DNA of 64,000 bases, taken from NCBI RefSeq assembly GCF_030646165.1, contig NZ_JAUTDO010000002.1:62001-126000 (forward strand). The letters run 5' to 3'. The translations under genes were made by a program, and so were the position numbers. Position 1 is the first letter of the stretch. The number at the start of each line of letters is the position of its first letter. This document shows positions 1 to 7,332 of the stretch, in pieces. Below the pieces are notes generated by a model. That model worked only from the letters and a program-made list of their open reading frames with translations. It did not search any database and was not told where the DNA came from. The stretch is from Conexibacter sp. CPCC 206217. GTDB lineage: Bacteria > Actinomycetota > Thermoleophilia > Solirubrobacterales > Solirubrobacteraceae.

Positions 1-1
1 C

Positions 2-214
2 TTCGGCGCGCTGCTGGCTGCGGAGCGACGCCGCCAGGGCTGGATCGCGCTGCTGACGTTCGGGCTCTCGCTCTCCTTCGACGCGCTCTTCCTCGTGACC
101 GACACGCTGCCCGCGACGGTGCCCGTCGCGGTCGCGCTGGTGCTGTCGGAGGTGGCGCACCGTCACGCGCGTGGGCGCTCGCGCGAACCCGCGCGCGCGT
201 TGTCGCGCCAGTAA
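2..214 (+). CDS. C-terminal end of a membrane protein (partial)
   Basis: An open frame enters from the left edge and ends at TAA 212-214, giving about 70 residues. It has two hydrophobic stretches (around WIALLTFGLSL and ALFLVTDTLPATVPVAVAL) and a basic tail rich in Arg and Ala. This fits the last membrane helices of an integral membrane protein. The family cannot be named from this fragment. The frame is codon-like (third positions nearly all G or C), so I regard it as real. Confidence 0.55.
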   Translation, partial: FGALLAAERRRQGWIALLTFGLSLSFDALFLVTDTLPATVPVAVALVLSEVAHRHARGRSREPARALSRQ

Positions 215-297
215 GGGGTCGTGGTGGCCCGGTTTCACGACCTTTTTCGCAACTCGGGCGCTGCTACGGTGTCCCAACAGGCGAGGATCTGAACCGC

Positions 298-1962
298 GTG
301 GAAGTCTCTGCACTCAAACACGCAGGGGTCGCCGGGCTGCATGGCCGGTCACCCTTGCTCCGTCTCCAGTCCGACGAGCGCCTGATCGCGCTCGTCCGTC
401 GTGGCAACCACGGCGCCTTCGAGGTGCTCGTGAGTCGCTACCAGGCGCGCCTGCTCGCGTTCTGCCGTCACATGCTCGGGTCCAAGGAGGACGCCGAGGA
501 CGTGCTGCAGGAGGTCTTCGCCGCGTCCTTCAACGCGATCCTCGCCGACGACCGGCCGATCAACGCGCGCCCGTGGCTCTACCGGATCGCGCGCAACCGC
601 AGCCTCAACCACCTGCGCCGCCAGCAGCCGATCGGCGTCGACTCGATGGACGTGCACCTCGCCGAGCACGGCACGACGACCGCGGACAAGGTCCACAAGC
701 GCGAGGAGTTCCGCGAGCTGATCGCGGATGTCGGCGACCTGCCGGAGACGCAGCGCACGGCGCTGCTGCTGCGCGAGATCGACGCGCTCTCCTACGAGCA
801 GATCGCCGAAGCGATGGAGACGACGATCCCGTCCGTCAAGTCGCTGCTCGTGCGCGCCCGCGTCTCGCTCGCCGAGGCCGCCGAGGCGCGCCAGCTGTCG
901 TGCGACGACGTGCGGCTGGAGCTGGGCGAGATCGCCGAGGGCCTCAAGCGGCGCACCTCCCCGCCGGTGCGCCGCCACATCCGCACCTGCGCGAGCTGCG
1001 CCGGCTTCCGCCAGCAGCTGAAGTCGACCAACAAGGCGCTTGCCGCGGTCATGCCCGTCGGCTTCGTCTTGGCCTTCAGAAAGGTCATCCTCGCGCACCT
1101 CGGCCTGTCGGCCAGCGCGAGCGGCGGCGCGAGCGCCACGGGCGCCGCCGGCGCCGCGGCCGGCTCCGTCGCAGCGGGATCCGCGACCGGTGGCCTGATC
1201 TCCGCCGGCATGTCGACGCTCGCGACGAAGGCCGCCGCCGGCCTCGCCGCCGCCGCGCTCGTGACCGCCGGCGCGGTCGAGATCGAGCACCGCGCCCCGC
1301 GTGAGGCGGCCGCACCGCCGGCGCCGCTCGTCGCGCAGGCGCCCGCCGACGTGCGCGCGCAGCCGACCTATCGCGACGCTCCGGCCCAGGTCCAGCGCGC
1401 GCTCGACGCGCCGGTCAGAGCGCCCGTGCAGAAGCAGCAGGCCACGTTGAAGGCCGCTGCCGCCTCCAGAGACGCCGCCGCCGCGACCGCGACGGCAGCC
1501 GCGAGAGTGCCGGTCGAGCCGCCGGTCACGACGACGCCGGCCAATCCCGCGCCCGCCGCCGACCCCGTCACGGACGGCACGACGGTCGCGACGACGACCA
1601 CGCCGGCGACTCCGGGCCAGACGCAGGTCGAGTCGGGCACGACGGCGCTGCCGTCCGAGCTGCCGGCGGATCAGCCGCCGCAGACGGTCGCGAGCTCCAC
1701 CCCGCCGCCGGCCACCACGGCCGCCACCCCGCCGGCCCCGCCCGCCGCGACGACGCCGGTCGACACCCCGCCGCCCGCGACGACGCTCCCCGCCGAGCCC
1801 GCCCCGGACCCGGTCACCCCGCCGACGCAGACGGTGCCGACGACGCCGGTCGACCCGCCTCCGGCCGAGCAGACCCCGCCGGCCGACGACCAGTCCCCGC
1901 CTCCGACGACGACGCCTACGGACGGCGCGACGAACGGCGACGCGGGCTCGACGGCGCCGTAA
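298..1962 (+). CDS. ECF sigma factor fused to a zinc anti-sigma motif, membrane helix and Pro/Thr-rich tail
   Basis: 554 residues, GTG start, with GAGGA at 283-287 at good distance. Residues about 24-195 are a sigma-70 ECF core: region 2 (region 2.2-like EDAEDVLQEVFAASF, then RPWLYRIARNRSLNHLR) and region 4 (LPETQRTALLLREIDALSYEQIAEAM). It continues with C202 and the motif H227-x3-C231-x2-C234, the ligand spacing of ZAS anti-sigma domains. A hydrophobic segment follows at about 308-329. The last 225 residues are Pro/Thr/Ala-rich and presumably outside the membrane. Family knowledge: ECF factors are usually held by a separate membrane anti-sigma protein; here both parts appear in one chain. 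Its target promoters are unknown. The tail is low complexity, so its length is less certain than the core. Confidence 0.88.
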   Translation: MEVSALKHAGVAGLHGRSPLLRLQSDERLIALVRRGNHGAFEVLVSRYQARLLAFCRHMLGSKEDAEDVLQEVFAASFNAILADDRPINARPWLYRIARNRSLNHLRRQQPIGVDSMDVHLAEHGTTTADKVHKREEFRELIADVGDLPETQRTALLLREIDALSYEQIAEAMETTIPSVKSLLVRARVSLAEAAEARQLSCDDVRLELGEIAEGLKRRTSPPVRRHIRTCASCAGFRQQLKSTNKALAAVMPVGFVLAFRKVILAHLGLSASASGGASATGAAGAAAGSVAAGSATGGLISAGMSTLATKAAAGLAAAALVTAGAVEIEHRAPREAAAPPAPLVAQAPADVRAQPTYRDAPAQVQRALDAPVRAPVQKQQATLKAAAASRDAAAATATAAARVPVEPPVTTTPANPAPAADPVTDGTTVATTTTPATPGQTQVESGTTALPSELPADQPPQTVASSTPPPATTAATPPAPPAATTPVDTPPPATTLPAEPAPDPVTPPTQTVPTTPVDPPPAEQTPPADDQSPPPTTTPTDGATNGDAGSTAP

Positions 1963-2007
1963 CAGGCTCCGCTTCACACGCGGCGCCCCGCTCGGCCGCA
2001 GCCGCTT

Positions 2008-2583
2008 CTACGGCCCGACTTCGCCGCCGGCGATCAGCTGGCCGGCTGCTCTGCCGTCGAGCGTGATCTCGTAGGTGCCGGCGCGCAGTCCGGGCATCCG
2101 CACCGATCCGGTCGTGCCGGCCTCGAGTCTCAGCGTCTGCGACTCAGGCGTTCTCAGCACGATCGTGTGCGCCTGACCGTCGGACTGGACCGACAGCTCG
2201 ACCGCGAGGCGCGGCGGGACGGTCACCTGCGGCGGCGTCAGCGCGCCGCCTCTGATCGCGAACGCGGCCGGGACCCGGATCGACTCCTCGCCACCCCCGC
2301 CCTGCTCCTCCTGGGGCGTCGGCGTCGTGTTCGACGGCGGCGGAGGAGTCGTGCTCGTCGGGATGTCGGTCACCGTCGGCGGCGGTGGCGGCGTCGCGTC
2401 GGGGGTCGACGCGACGGGGCCGGTCATGGTGGACGGCGGGGCAGGTTGCGTGGCTTGGGTGTCGCTCGCCGCGCTGGTGGTCGTCCCGGTTGCGCCATCG
2501 TCGCTGCCGCAGCCCTGCACAGCGAGGGCTCCGATCGCGAGAACGACAGCTGTGAGAGAGGTGCGGGTGTGGCGTGCGCGCAT
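2008..2583 (-). CDS. secreted lipoprotein with a cupredoxin-like C-terminal domain
   Basis: 191 residues. The N-terminus is a lipoprotein signal: basic start, hydrophobic core, then a lipobox LAVQGC with the lipidated Cys at about 25. Residues about 30-95 are a Thr/Pro-rich spacer with a Gly/Glu run. From about 100 on, the beta-rich sequence (ending in GLRAGTYEITLDGR) resembles cupredoxin-like folds, but I do not see a full set of copper ligands (one His in AHTIVL). It lies convergent with the sigma factor gene and is probably a cell-surface protein of unknown role. Confidence 0.75.
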   Translation of the reverse strand: MRARHTRTSLTAVVLAIGALAVQGCGSDDGATGTTTSAASDTQATQPAPPSTMTGPVASTPDATPPPPPTVTDIPTSTTPPPPSNTTPTPQEEQGGGGEESIRVPAAFAIRGGALTPPQVTVPPRLAVELSVQSDGQAHTIVLRTPESQTLRLEAGTTGSVRMPGLRAGTYEITLDGRAAGQLIAGGEVGP

Positions 2584-2694
2584 GGGGCGGAGCCTACCCG
2601 CGACTCGGCGTCCGACGCCCCGGAGCGAACCGCCGCCTGTCTCACGGTTGGGGCCGCAGGTTTACGACCGCTGTGCGGTAGTGAACCTTCGCTC

Positions 2695-4002
2695 CTACCG
2701 GCAGGCGCGAGCGTAGACCTGCATGAGGCGGTCGTAGTACACGTCGGGGCTGTGGTTGTCGCGGGCTCGGGCGAGGGACTCGGCGCCGCGGGTCGCGCGC
2801 AGGGCGGGGTCTGACCAGAGGGTGCGCAATGCTGTCGTCCACGCGTCGGCGTCGCGGGCCGGGACGACCGCGCCGGGGCCGACCAGCTCGGGCAGTCCCC
2901 CGCGGTCGCTGCCGAGCACCGGGAGTCCGTCGGCGAGCGCCTCGACGACGCTCATCGGACACGAGTCGTCCGAGCGCGAGGGGGCGAGCAGCAGCGCCGC
3001 GCCGCGGCGCTCGCGTGCCAGCTCCTGTTGGGAGATCTGCCCGAGGAAGCGCACGTCGGCGTCGCCCGCCAGCGCCCGCAACGCCTGCTCGTCCGGTCCT
3101 TCGCCCGCGATCCGCAACGGAATTCCCGCGGCTGCCGCCGCCCGCACGGCCATGTCGAACCCCTTCTCCTGCACCAGCCGCCCGGCGACGAGCGCATACG
3201 TCCCGGTCTCGGCGAGCGATTCCCCGGCGATCCGCTCGACGGCGTTGGTCACCACGAACCCGTGGGCCGCGCGACCGCCGAGCGGCCCACCCGCGCCCGA
3301 CGCCACCGCGCCGCCGCCGAGCGACCCACCCGCGGCGTCCAGTTCGACGCCGAGCCGCCCCAGCATCGCGAGCTGCGCGTTGCTGACCGTCACGATCGCG
3401 TCGGCGTGGGCGAGCAGTCTCGGCTGCTGGCGCGCGATGCCGGCGGCGTAGACGGCCGCCTCGGGGAGCGAGCCGCGGCAACGCAGGCGGACGCCGGGGC
3501 GCGTGTCGCGGCCATGGCAGCGGGTGCACGGCTCGCCGTCGCAGTAGGCGATGCCGATCGCGCAGACGAGGCGATAGTTGTGCAGGTGCAGCACCACCCG
3601 CGCACCGGCCGCGCGCGCAGCGGCCAGCGCGCGCCAACCGAACAGCGGATGAACGTTGTGCGCGTGGACGATCTCGGCCCGGTGCGCACGCACCGTCTCG
3701 GTGACCTCGTCCTCGTCGATCCCGCCGCGCAGCAGCCCGCGCGCAGCAGCCGCACCGCCGGCCGCCGCGCTGTGGCGCTCCAGCCGCGCAACCGCATGCC
3801 CCCGCTCGCTCAGCAGCGCCTCCAGCTGATCGACGACCCGCTCCTCCCCGCCGGCGGCGCGATAGCGGTTGTGCAGCAGCAGCACCCGCTCCGGCTCCGC
3901 CGCCCGCCCGCTCGCAGCAGAGAGCCCACCAGCCGCCCGCGCGACGTCACTCGCGAGCCCGGAGCGGCGCGATGGAGGTCTCGATGCGTCCGCCGCGGCC
4001 AT
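2695..4002 (-). CDS. glycosyltransferase family 4 (GT-B fold)
   Basis: 435 residues from ATG 4002. The N-terminal half has the GT4 acceptor-side start (LLLHNRYRAAGGEERVVDQLEALLSERGH) and a cysteine-rich loop (CDGEPCTRCHGRDTRPGVRLRC) seen in some actinobacterial glycosyltransferases. The C-terminal half has the nucleotide-sugar binding part (YALVAGRLVQEKGFDMAVRAAAAA, then the ExxxE region CPMSVVEALADGLPVLGSDRGGLPE). It probably makes a cell-surface glycan or glycolipid. It diverges from the next glycosyltransferase with only 28 bp between starts, so a paired role is likely. The in-frame extension to 4062 would overlap that gene and is less likely. Confidence 0.85.
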   Translation of the reverse strand: MAAADASRPPSRRSGLASDVARAAGGLSAASGRAAEPERVLLLHNRYRAAGGEERVVDQLEALLSERGHAVARLERHSAAAGGAAAARGLLRGGIDEDEVTETVRAHRAEIVHAHNVHPLFGWRALAAARAAGARVVLHLHNYRLVCAIGIAYCDGEPCTRCHGRDTRPGVRLRCRGSLPEAAVYAAGIARQQPRLLAHADAIVTVSNAQLAMLGRLGVELDAAGGSLGGGAVASGAGGPLGGRAAHGFVVTNAVERIAGESLAETGTYALVAGRLVQEKGFDMAVRAAAAAGIPLRIAGEGPDEQALRALAGDADVRFLGQISQQELARERRGAALLLAPSRSDDSCPMSVVEALADGLPVLGSDRGGLPELVGPGAVVPARDADAWTTALRTLWSDPALRATRGAESLARARDNHSPDVYYDRLMQVYARACR

Positions 4003-4030
4003 CAGCGTGCGATTCTGGCAGGCTGGCGGG

Positions 4031-5140
4031 GTGGCGATCGCGCTGGTCACCAACGTCATCACCCCGTACCGCGCCCCGCTGTACCGGCTGCTGGCCGAAC
4101 GCTACGGCGTCGAGGTGCTGTGCTTCGGCGGCGGGCAGAGCTACGTGCCCGCCTGGTTCGGCGACCTCGACGCGCAGCTCGCGGCCGCGCCGTTCTCCGC
4201 GCGGCGGCTCGACGGACCGCGCGCGGCGCTCCGGCTCGGCGCTCGCTACGAGGCGGCGATCGCGCCGGTCGCGGGCGGCGCGATGCTGCCGGCGACCTAC
4301 GCGGGGATGCGGCTGCGACGGCGCAGGTTCATCCTCTGGGCCTCGGTCTGGGCGCATCCGCGCGGCGGCGCGAAGGCGGCGGTCGCGTTTCCGCTCGTGC
4401 GGCACGTCTACCGCCACGCCGACGCAGTCCTCACCTACGGCCCGCACGTCAGCCGCTACGTCGCCGGCTATCGCGGCCACGACGACGACGTCTTCGTCGC
4501 GCCGCAGTCGGTCGATGCGGCCGTCTTCGGCCGCGCGGTCACGCCCGCCGAGACGAGCGCCTGGCGCGTCGCCCACGACCTGCCCACCGGCGCGCCGCTC
4601 GTCCTGTACGTCGGACGGCTCGTGGCCGAGAAGGGGATCGGAGTGCTGCTCGACGCCTGGCGCACGGTCCGCTCGACGCACCCGCAGGCGCGGCTGGTCG
4701 CGATCGGAGACGGCGATCTGGCGCCGCGCGTGCGCGCCGCGTCCGCCGACGGCGTCCACCTGCTCCCGCCCGTCGGCGCCGCCGACCTCCCGGTCGCCTA
4801 TGCCGCCGCGACCGCCGTGACGCTCCCGTCGATCCCGACGCCGCGTTTCCGCGAGCCGTGGGGCCTCGTCTGCAACGAGGCGATGCACCAGGCGACCCCG
4901 GTCGTCGCGACCGACGCCGTCGGCGCTGCCGCCGGCGGGCTCGTGCGCAACGGACAGACCGGCCTCGTCGTCCGCGCCGGCGACCCGCAGGCGCTCGCCG
5001 ACGCGCTCACTCGCCTGCTCGACGACGAGACCCTGCGCACCCGCCTCGGCGAAGCCGGTCGCGAAGCGCTCAGCGGCCACACGCACGAGCGCATGGCCGA
5101 CGCCTTCGGCCAAGCGCTGGCGGCGGCCGGCGTGCACTGA
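4031..5140 (+). CDS. glycosyltransferase family 4
   Basis: 369 residues from GTG 4031, where the GT-B N-terminal strand begins (VAIALVTNVITPYRAPLYRLLAERYG). The C-terminal domain shows VLYVGRLVAEKGIGVLLDAW and the sugar-nucleotide site around FREPWGLVCNEAMHQATPVVATD, with the two acidic residues of the ExxxE type. It is divergent from the glycosyltransferase on the other strand and followed six bases after its stop by a 51-nt palindrome. The donor and acceptor cannot be told from sequence. Confidence 0.85.
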   Translation: MAIALVTNVITPYRAPLYRLLAERYGVEVLCFGGGQSYVPAWFGDLDAQLAAAPFSARRLDGPRAALRLGARYEAAIAPVAGGAMLPATYAGMRLRRRRFILWASVWAHPRGGAKAAVAFPLVRHVYRHADAVLTYGPHVSRYVAGYRGHDDDVFVAPQSVDAAVFGRAVTPAETSAWRVAHDLPTGAPLVLYVGRLVAEKGIGVLLDAWRTVRSTHPQARLVAIGDGDLAPRVRAASADGVHLLPPVGAADLPVAYAAATAVTLPSIPTPRFREPWGLVCNEAMHQATPVVATDAVGAAAGGLVRNGQTGLVVRAGDPQALADALTRLLDDETLRTRLGEAGREALSGHTHERMADAFGQALAAAGVH

Positions 5141-5145
5141 CGGAC

Positions 5146-5196
5146 GGAAGTTCCCACCGGCGCCCCGCGGCTTCAGCGCGACGCCGTGGAACTTCC
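5146..5196 (+). terminator. 51-nt palindrome with GGAAGTTCC/GGAACTTCC arms
   Basis: The arms GGAAGTTCC (5146-5154) and GGAACTTCC (5188-5196) pair perfectly, six bases after the glycosyltransferase stop. There is no U-run. It belongs to a family with copies at 45302, 48812 and 53665 (see findings). Confidence 0.5.
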
Positions 5197-5207
5197 AGTG
5201 CGCAGCA

Positions 5208-5483
5208 CTACTCCCCGACGCTGAACAATGCGTCGAGGTCGTGTCTCGAGTACACCTCGAACGCGACCATCGTCTGCGTCTTGACGATCCCGGGCAGCTG
5301 CGAGAGCGTCTCGGTCACGACATGCGCGAGATCGTCCTGCTCGCGCAGGCGCAGGACCGCGGCGAAGTCCCACTCGCCGGTGACCGAGTAGGCCTCGGCG
5401 ACGCCGCGGATCTCGGCGAGCTGGCCGCCGAGCTCGGCGAGCGCGTTGCGCTCCGCCTGGATCAACACGATCGCGTGGGTCAT
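5208..5483 (-). CDS. stand-alone Lrp/AsnC ligand-binding (RAM) domain protein
   Basis: 91 residues. The ATG at 5483 overlaps the upstream TGA (ATGA), so it is translationally coupled to the UPF0173 gene; an earlier in-frame start is less likely. The whole protein matches the AsnC C-terminal domain pattern: AIVLIQAERNAL, then VTGEWDFAAVLRLREQDDLAHVV and LPGIVKTQTMVAFEVYS. There is no DNA-binding helix-turn-helix. Proteins of this kind bind small molecules, often amino acids, and form oligomers; the ligand here is unknown. Confidence 0.85.
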   Translation of the reverse strand: MTHAIVLIQAERNALAELGGQLAEIRGVAEAYSVTGEWDFAAVLRLREQDDLAHVVTETLSQLPGIVKTQTMVAFEVYSRHDLDALFSVGE

Positions 5484-6154
5484 GAGGCCCACGTCTCGCC
5501 CGGCTCCAGCACGACGACCTGCGAGGAGGTCTGCGCCTCGACGTCGGCCTTGAACGCCTGTGCGTCGGTCTCGATCGGCGGGAAGGTGTTGTAGTGGATC
5601 GGGATCACGGTCTTCGCCCCGATCAGCTTCACGGCCTCGACCGCGTCGTGGCGATCCATCGTGTAGTGGCCGCCGATCGGCACCAGCGCGACGTCGATCT
5701 CACGTCCGCGCCCGACCAGTGCCAGGTCGGAGAAGAGGCAGGTGTCGCCGACGTGGTAGATCGTCGTGCCCTTGAAGTCGATCAGCAGCCCGGCGGCGAT
5801 GTGCGTCGTGCCGCTCGGCGAGACCGCGGTGTGGAACGCGGGCACCATCTTGACCGAGCCCCACTCGAAGCTCACCGTGCCGCCGAGGTTGGGGTCGCGC
5901 ACGTCGACGCCCTCGGCGGCGATCTCGTTCGCCAGCTCGACGATCGCAACGACGGTCGCGCCGGTGCGCTTGGCGATCGGCACGGTGTCGCCGAGATGGT
6001 CGCCGTGGCCGTGCGTCAGCAGGATCGCCTGTGGATCCAGCTCGTCGGCGCTGACGACAGCTCTCGGATTGCCGGTCAGAAACGGGTCCGTCAGGACCGT
6101 CGTGCCGCCGTCGCTCAACGAGAACGCCGACTGGCCGAGGAATCGCAGCTCCAT
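5480..6154 (-). CDS. UPF0173 family metal-dependent hydrolase (metallo-beta-lactamase fold)
   Basis: 224 residues, near the usual length for the family. The start MELRFLGQSAFSLSDG and the metal-binding motif THGHGDHLGD are typical, with later His in PAFHTAVSPSG and the Asp/His pair in YHVGDTCLFSDL and IHYNTFPPIETD. A GGGGGAG ribosome site precedes the ATG. It is followed by the Lrp-type domain with overlapping codons and preceded closely by a small hypothetical gene, so the three are likely one operon. The substrate is unknown. Confidence 0.9.
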   Translation of the reverse strand: MELRFLGQSAFSLSDGGTTVLTDPFLTGNPRAVVSADELDPQAILLTHGHGDHLGDTVPIAKRTGATVVAIVELANEIAAEGVDVRDPNLGGTVSFEWGSVKMVPAFHTAVSPSGTTHIAAGLLIDFKGTTIYHVGDTCLFSDLALVGRGREIDVALVPIGGHYTMDRHDAVEAVKLIGAKTVIPIHYNTFPPIETDAQAFKADVEAQTSSQVVVLEPGETWAS

Positions 6155-6155
6155 G

Positions 6156-6488
6156 TCACTCCCCCTTCGAGGTGTCCGCTTCGAGTGTTCGCGCGAGCTC
6201 GAAGCCCACGGCCACGCCGACGAGCATGCCGAGGCGGGTCTCCTCCGCCACCAGCGTGCTGATCGCCACCGCGCGCTGGGAGAGATCCTCTTCGCGGGCG
6301 ACCGCCTGGACCGCCTGGTCGTGGATGTCGCCGAACCAGCCGCCTTGCGAGAGCGCCGTGTTCAGCACTCTCTGCAGCTGCGGCGCGGCGCGCGCGACGA
6401 GCTCCTGCGCATCGCGCAGCCGCTCGGCGTCCTGCAACAGGGCGACCGCGGCGTCGATCTCAGCATCGCTGTATGCACGGTCGGCCAT
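6156..6488 (-). CDS. conserved small helical protein, function unknown
   Basis: 110 residues, mostly predicted helix (DAEIDAAVALLQDAERLRDAQEL) with a Gly-rich middle (LSQGGWFGDIHDQAV). I chose ATG 6488 rather than 6497 because a TACGAT box lies exactly 7 nt before 6488 and overlaps the earlier ATG. It ends two bases before the start of the UPF0173 gene, so it probably heads that operon. I do not recognise the family. Confidence 0.7.
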   Translation of the reverse strand: MADRAYSDAEIDAAVALLQDAERLRDAQELVARAAPQLQRVLNTALSQGGWFGDIHDQAVQAVAREEDLSQRAVAISTLVAEETRLGMLVGVAVGFELARTLEADTSKGE

Positions 6489-6495
6489 TGCCGCC

Positions 6496-6501
6496 ATCGT
6501 A
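6496..6501 (-). promoter_or_regulatory. -10 box TACGAT of a leaderless promoter
   Basis: TACGAT sits 7 nt before ATG 6488 on the minus strand. This TANNNT-N6/7-start layout recurs in the window and fixes the start of the small helical protein. Confidence 0.55.
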
Positions 6502-6521
6502 GCGTCGCGGCGCGTGCGGAC

Positions 6522-7292
6522 TCAGCGACGTACGGAGCGCGCCAGCGGCAGGCCGACCAGCAGGCCGACCACGAGGCCGGTCGCACCGGCCAGCGCGCTC
6601 GCCTCGCGGACCGCGACGGGCATCAGCAGCAGCAACACGGCGAGCACGGCCGCGCCGAGCAGGTCGCCCTCGATCTCGCGACCGGCGCGCACGTCGAGCA
6701 GGTCCGGGACCGCCCATGCCGCGACGAGCGCGAGCGCCGCCCCGTTGGCGCCGTGCGTCAGGTACGACGGCTCCGCCAGGCCCGCGACCGCGAGGCCGCC
6801 ACAGCCGCCGAGCAGGAACAGCGCGACGACCACGAGCGGGCCGTGACGCCGCTCGATCAGCCAGCCGAAGAGCGCGATCGCGAACAGCGTGACGAAGGCG
6901 TAGCCGCTGCTCTGGTAGGCGAACGCGGCGGTGACGACGTGCCACCAGTTCGAGCTGTCGAGCTGCAGGAAGACCGAGAAGTCGAGCAGACGCTGCGGGT
7001 CGGCCCGCAGGTACACGAGCATCACGAGGCTCGCGGCGACCAGCGCGATCGTGGCGTACGGACGCGCATCGACGCGGATGCCGGGGATCTCGCCGCGCTT
7101 CAGCGGCCCCAGCGACGGCGACGGAGCTCTCCTCGCCTTGCGCGGCTTGTCCTTCGGCCGACCGGCTCTGTCGAGCTTGGGCGCACGCTTGCGCAACCGA
7201 TTGCCGCAGTAGGGGCATTCGGTGATGTACGGGCTGACCTCTGACCCGCAGCTCTTGCAGATGACGAACAGGTCTGGGGCGCCGCTGCTCAC
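6522..7292 (-). CDS. rhomboid-like membrane protein with N-terminal zinc ribbon, catalytic residues missing
   Basis: 256 residues from GTG 7292 (TAGACT 6 nt upstream). Residues 12-29 form a zinc ribbon (CKSC...CPYC: C12, C15, C26, C29), followed by a basic linker to about 65. Residues about 78-250 are a six-helix rhomboid-like membrane region (SSNWWHVVTAAFAY, then HGANGAALALVAAW). The rhomboid catalytic GxSG is GANG here (N183 replaces Ser), and the last helix (AGATGLVVGLLVG) lacks the catalytic His. It is therefore probably a non-proteolytic rhomboid relative that binds membrane proteins. The role is unknown. Confidence 0.8.
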   Translation of the reverse strand: MSSGAPDLFVICKSCGSEVSPYITECPYCGNRLRKRAPKLDRAGRPKDKPRKARRAPSPSLGPLKRGEIPGIRVDARPYATIALVAASLVMLVYLRADPQRLLDFSVFLQLDSSNWWHVVTAAFAYQSSGYAFVTLFAIALFGWLIERRHGPLVVVALFLLGGCGGLAVAGLAEPSYLTHGANGAALALVAAWAVPDLLDVRAGREIEGDLLGAAVLAVLLLLMPVAVREASALAGATGLVVGLLVGLPLARSVRR

Positions 7293-7298
7293 AGATCC

Positions 7299-7304
7299 AG
7301 TCTA
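7299..7304 (-). promoter_or_regulatory. -10 box TAGACT of a leaderless promoter
   Basis: TAGACT lies 6 nt before GTG 7292 on the minus strand, with no Shine-Dalgarno sequence. Confidence 0.55.
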
Positions 7305-7306
7305 GT

Positions 7307-7326
7307 CCCCGGAGGGGTTTCCGGGG
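7307..7326 (-). terminator. short GC hairpin after the YbdK-type gene
   Basis: CCCCGGA (7307-7313) pairs with TCCGGGG (7320-7326) seven bases beyond the stop of the minus-strand ligase gene. There is no U-run, so it is a hairpin of the type common in actinobacteria and not a canonical intrinsic terminator. Confidence 0.4.
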
Positions 7327-7332
7327 CGCCCG

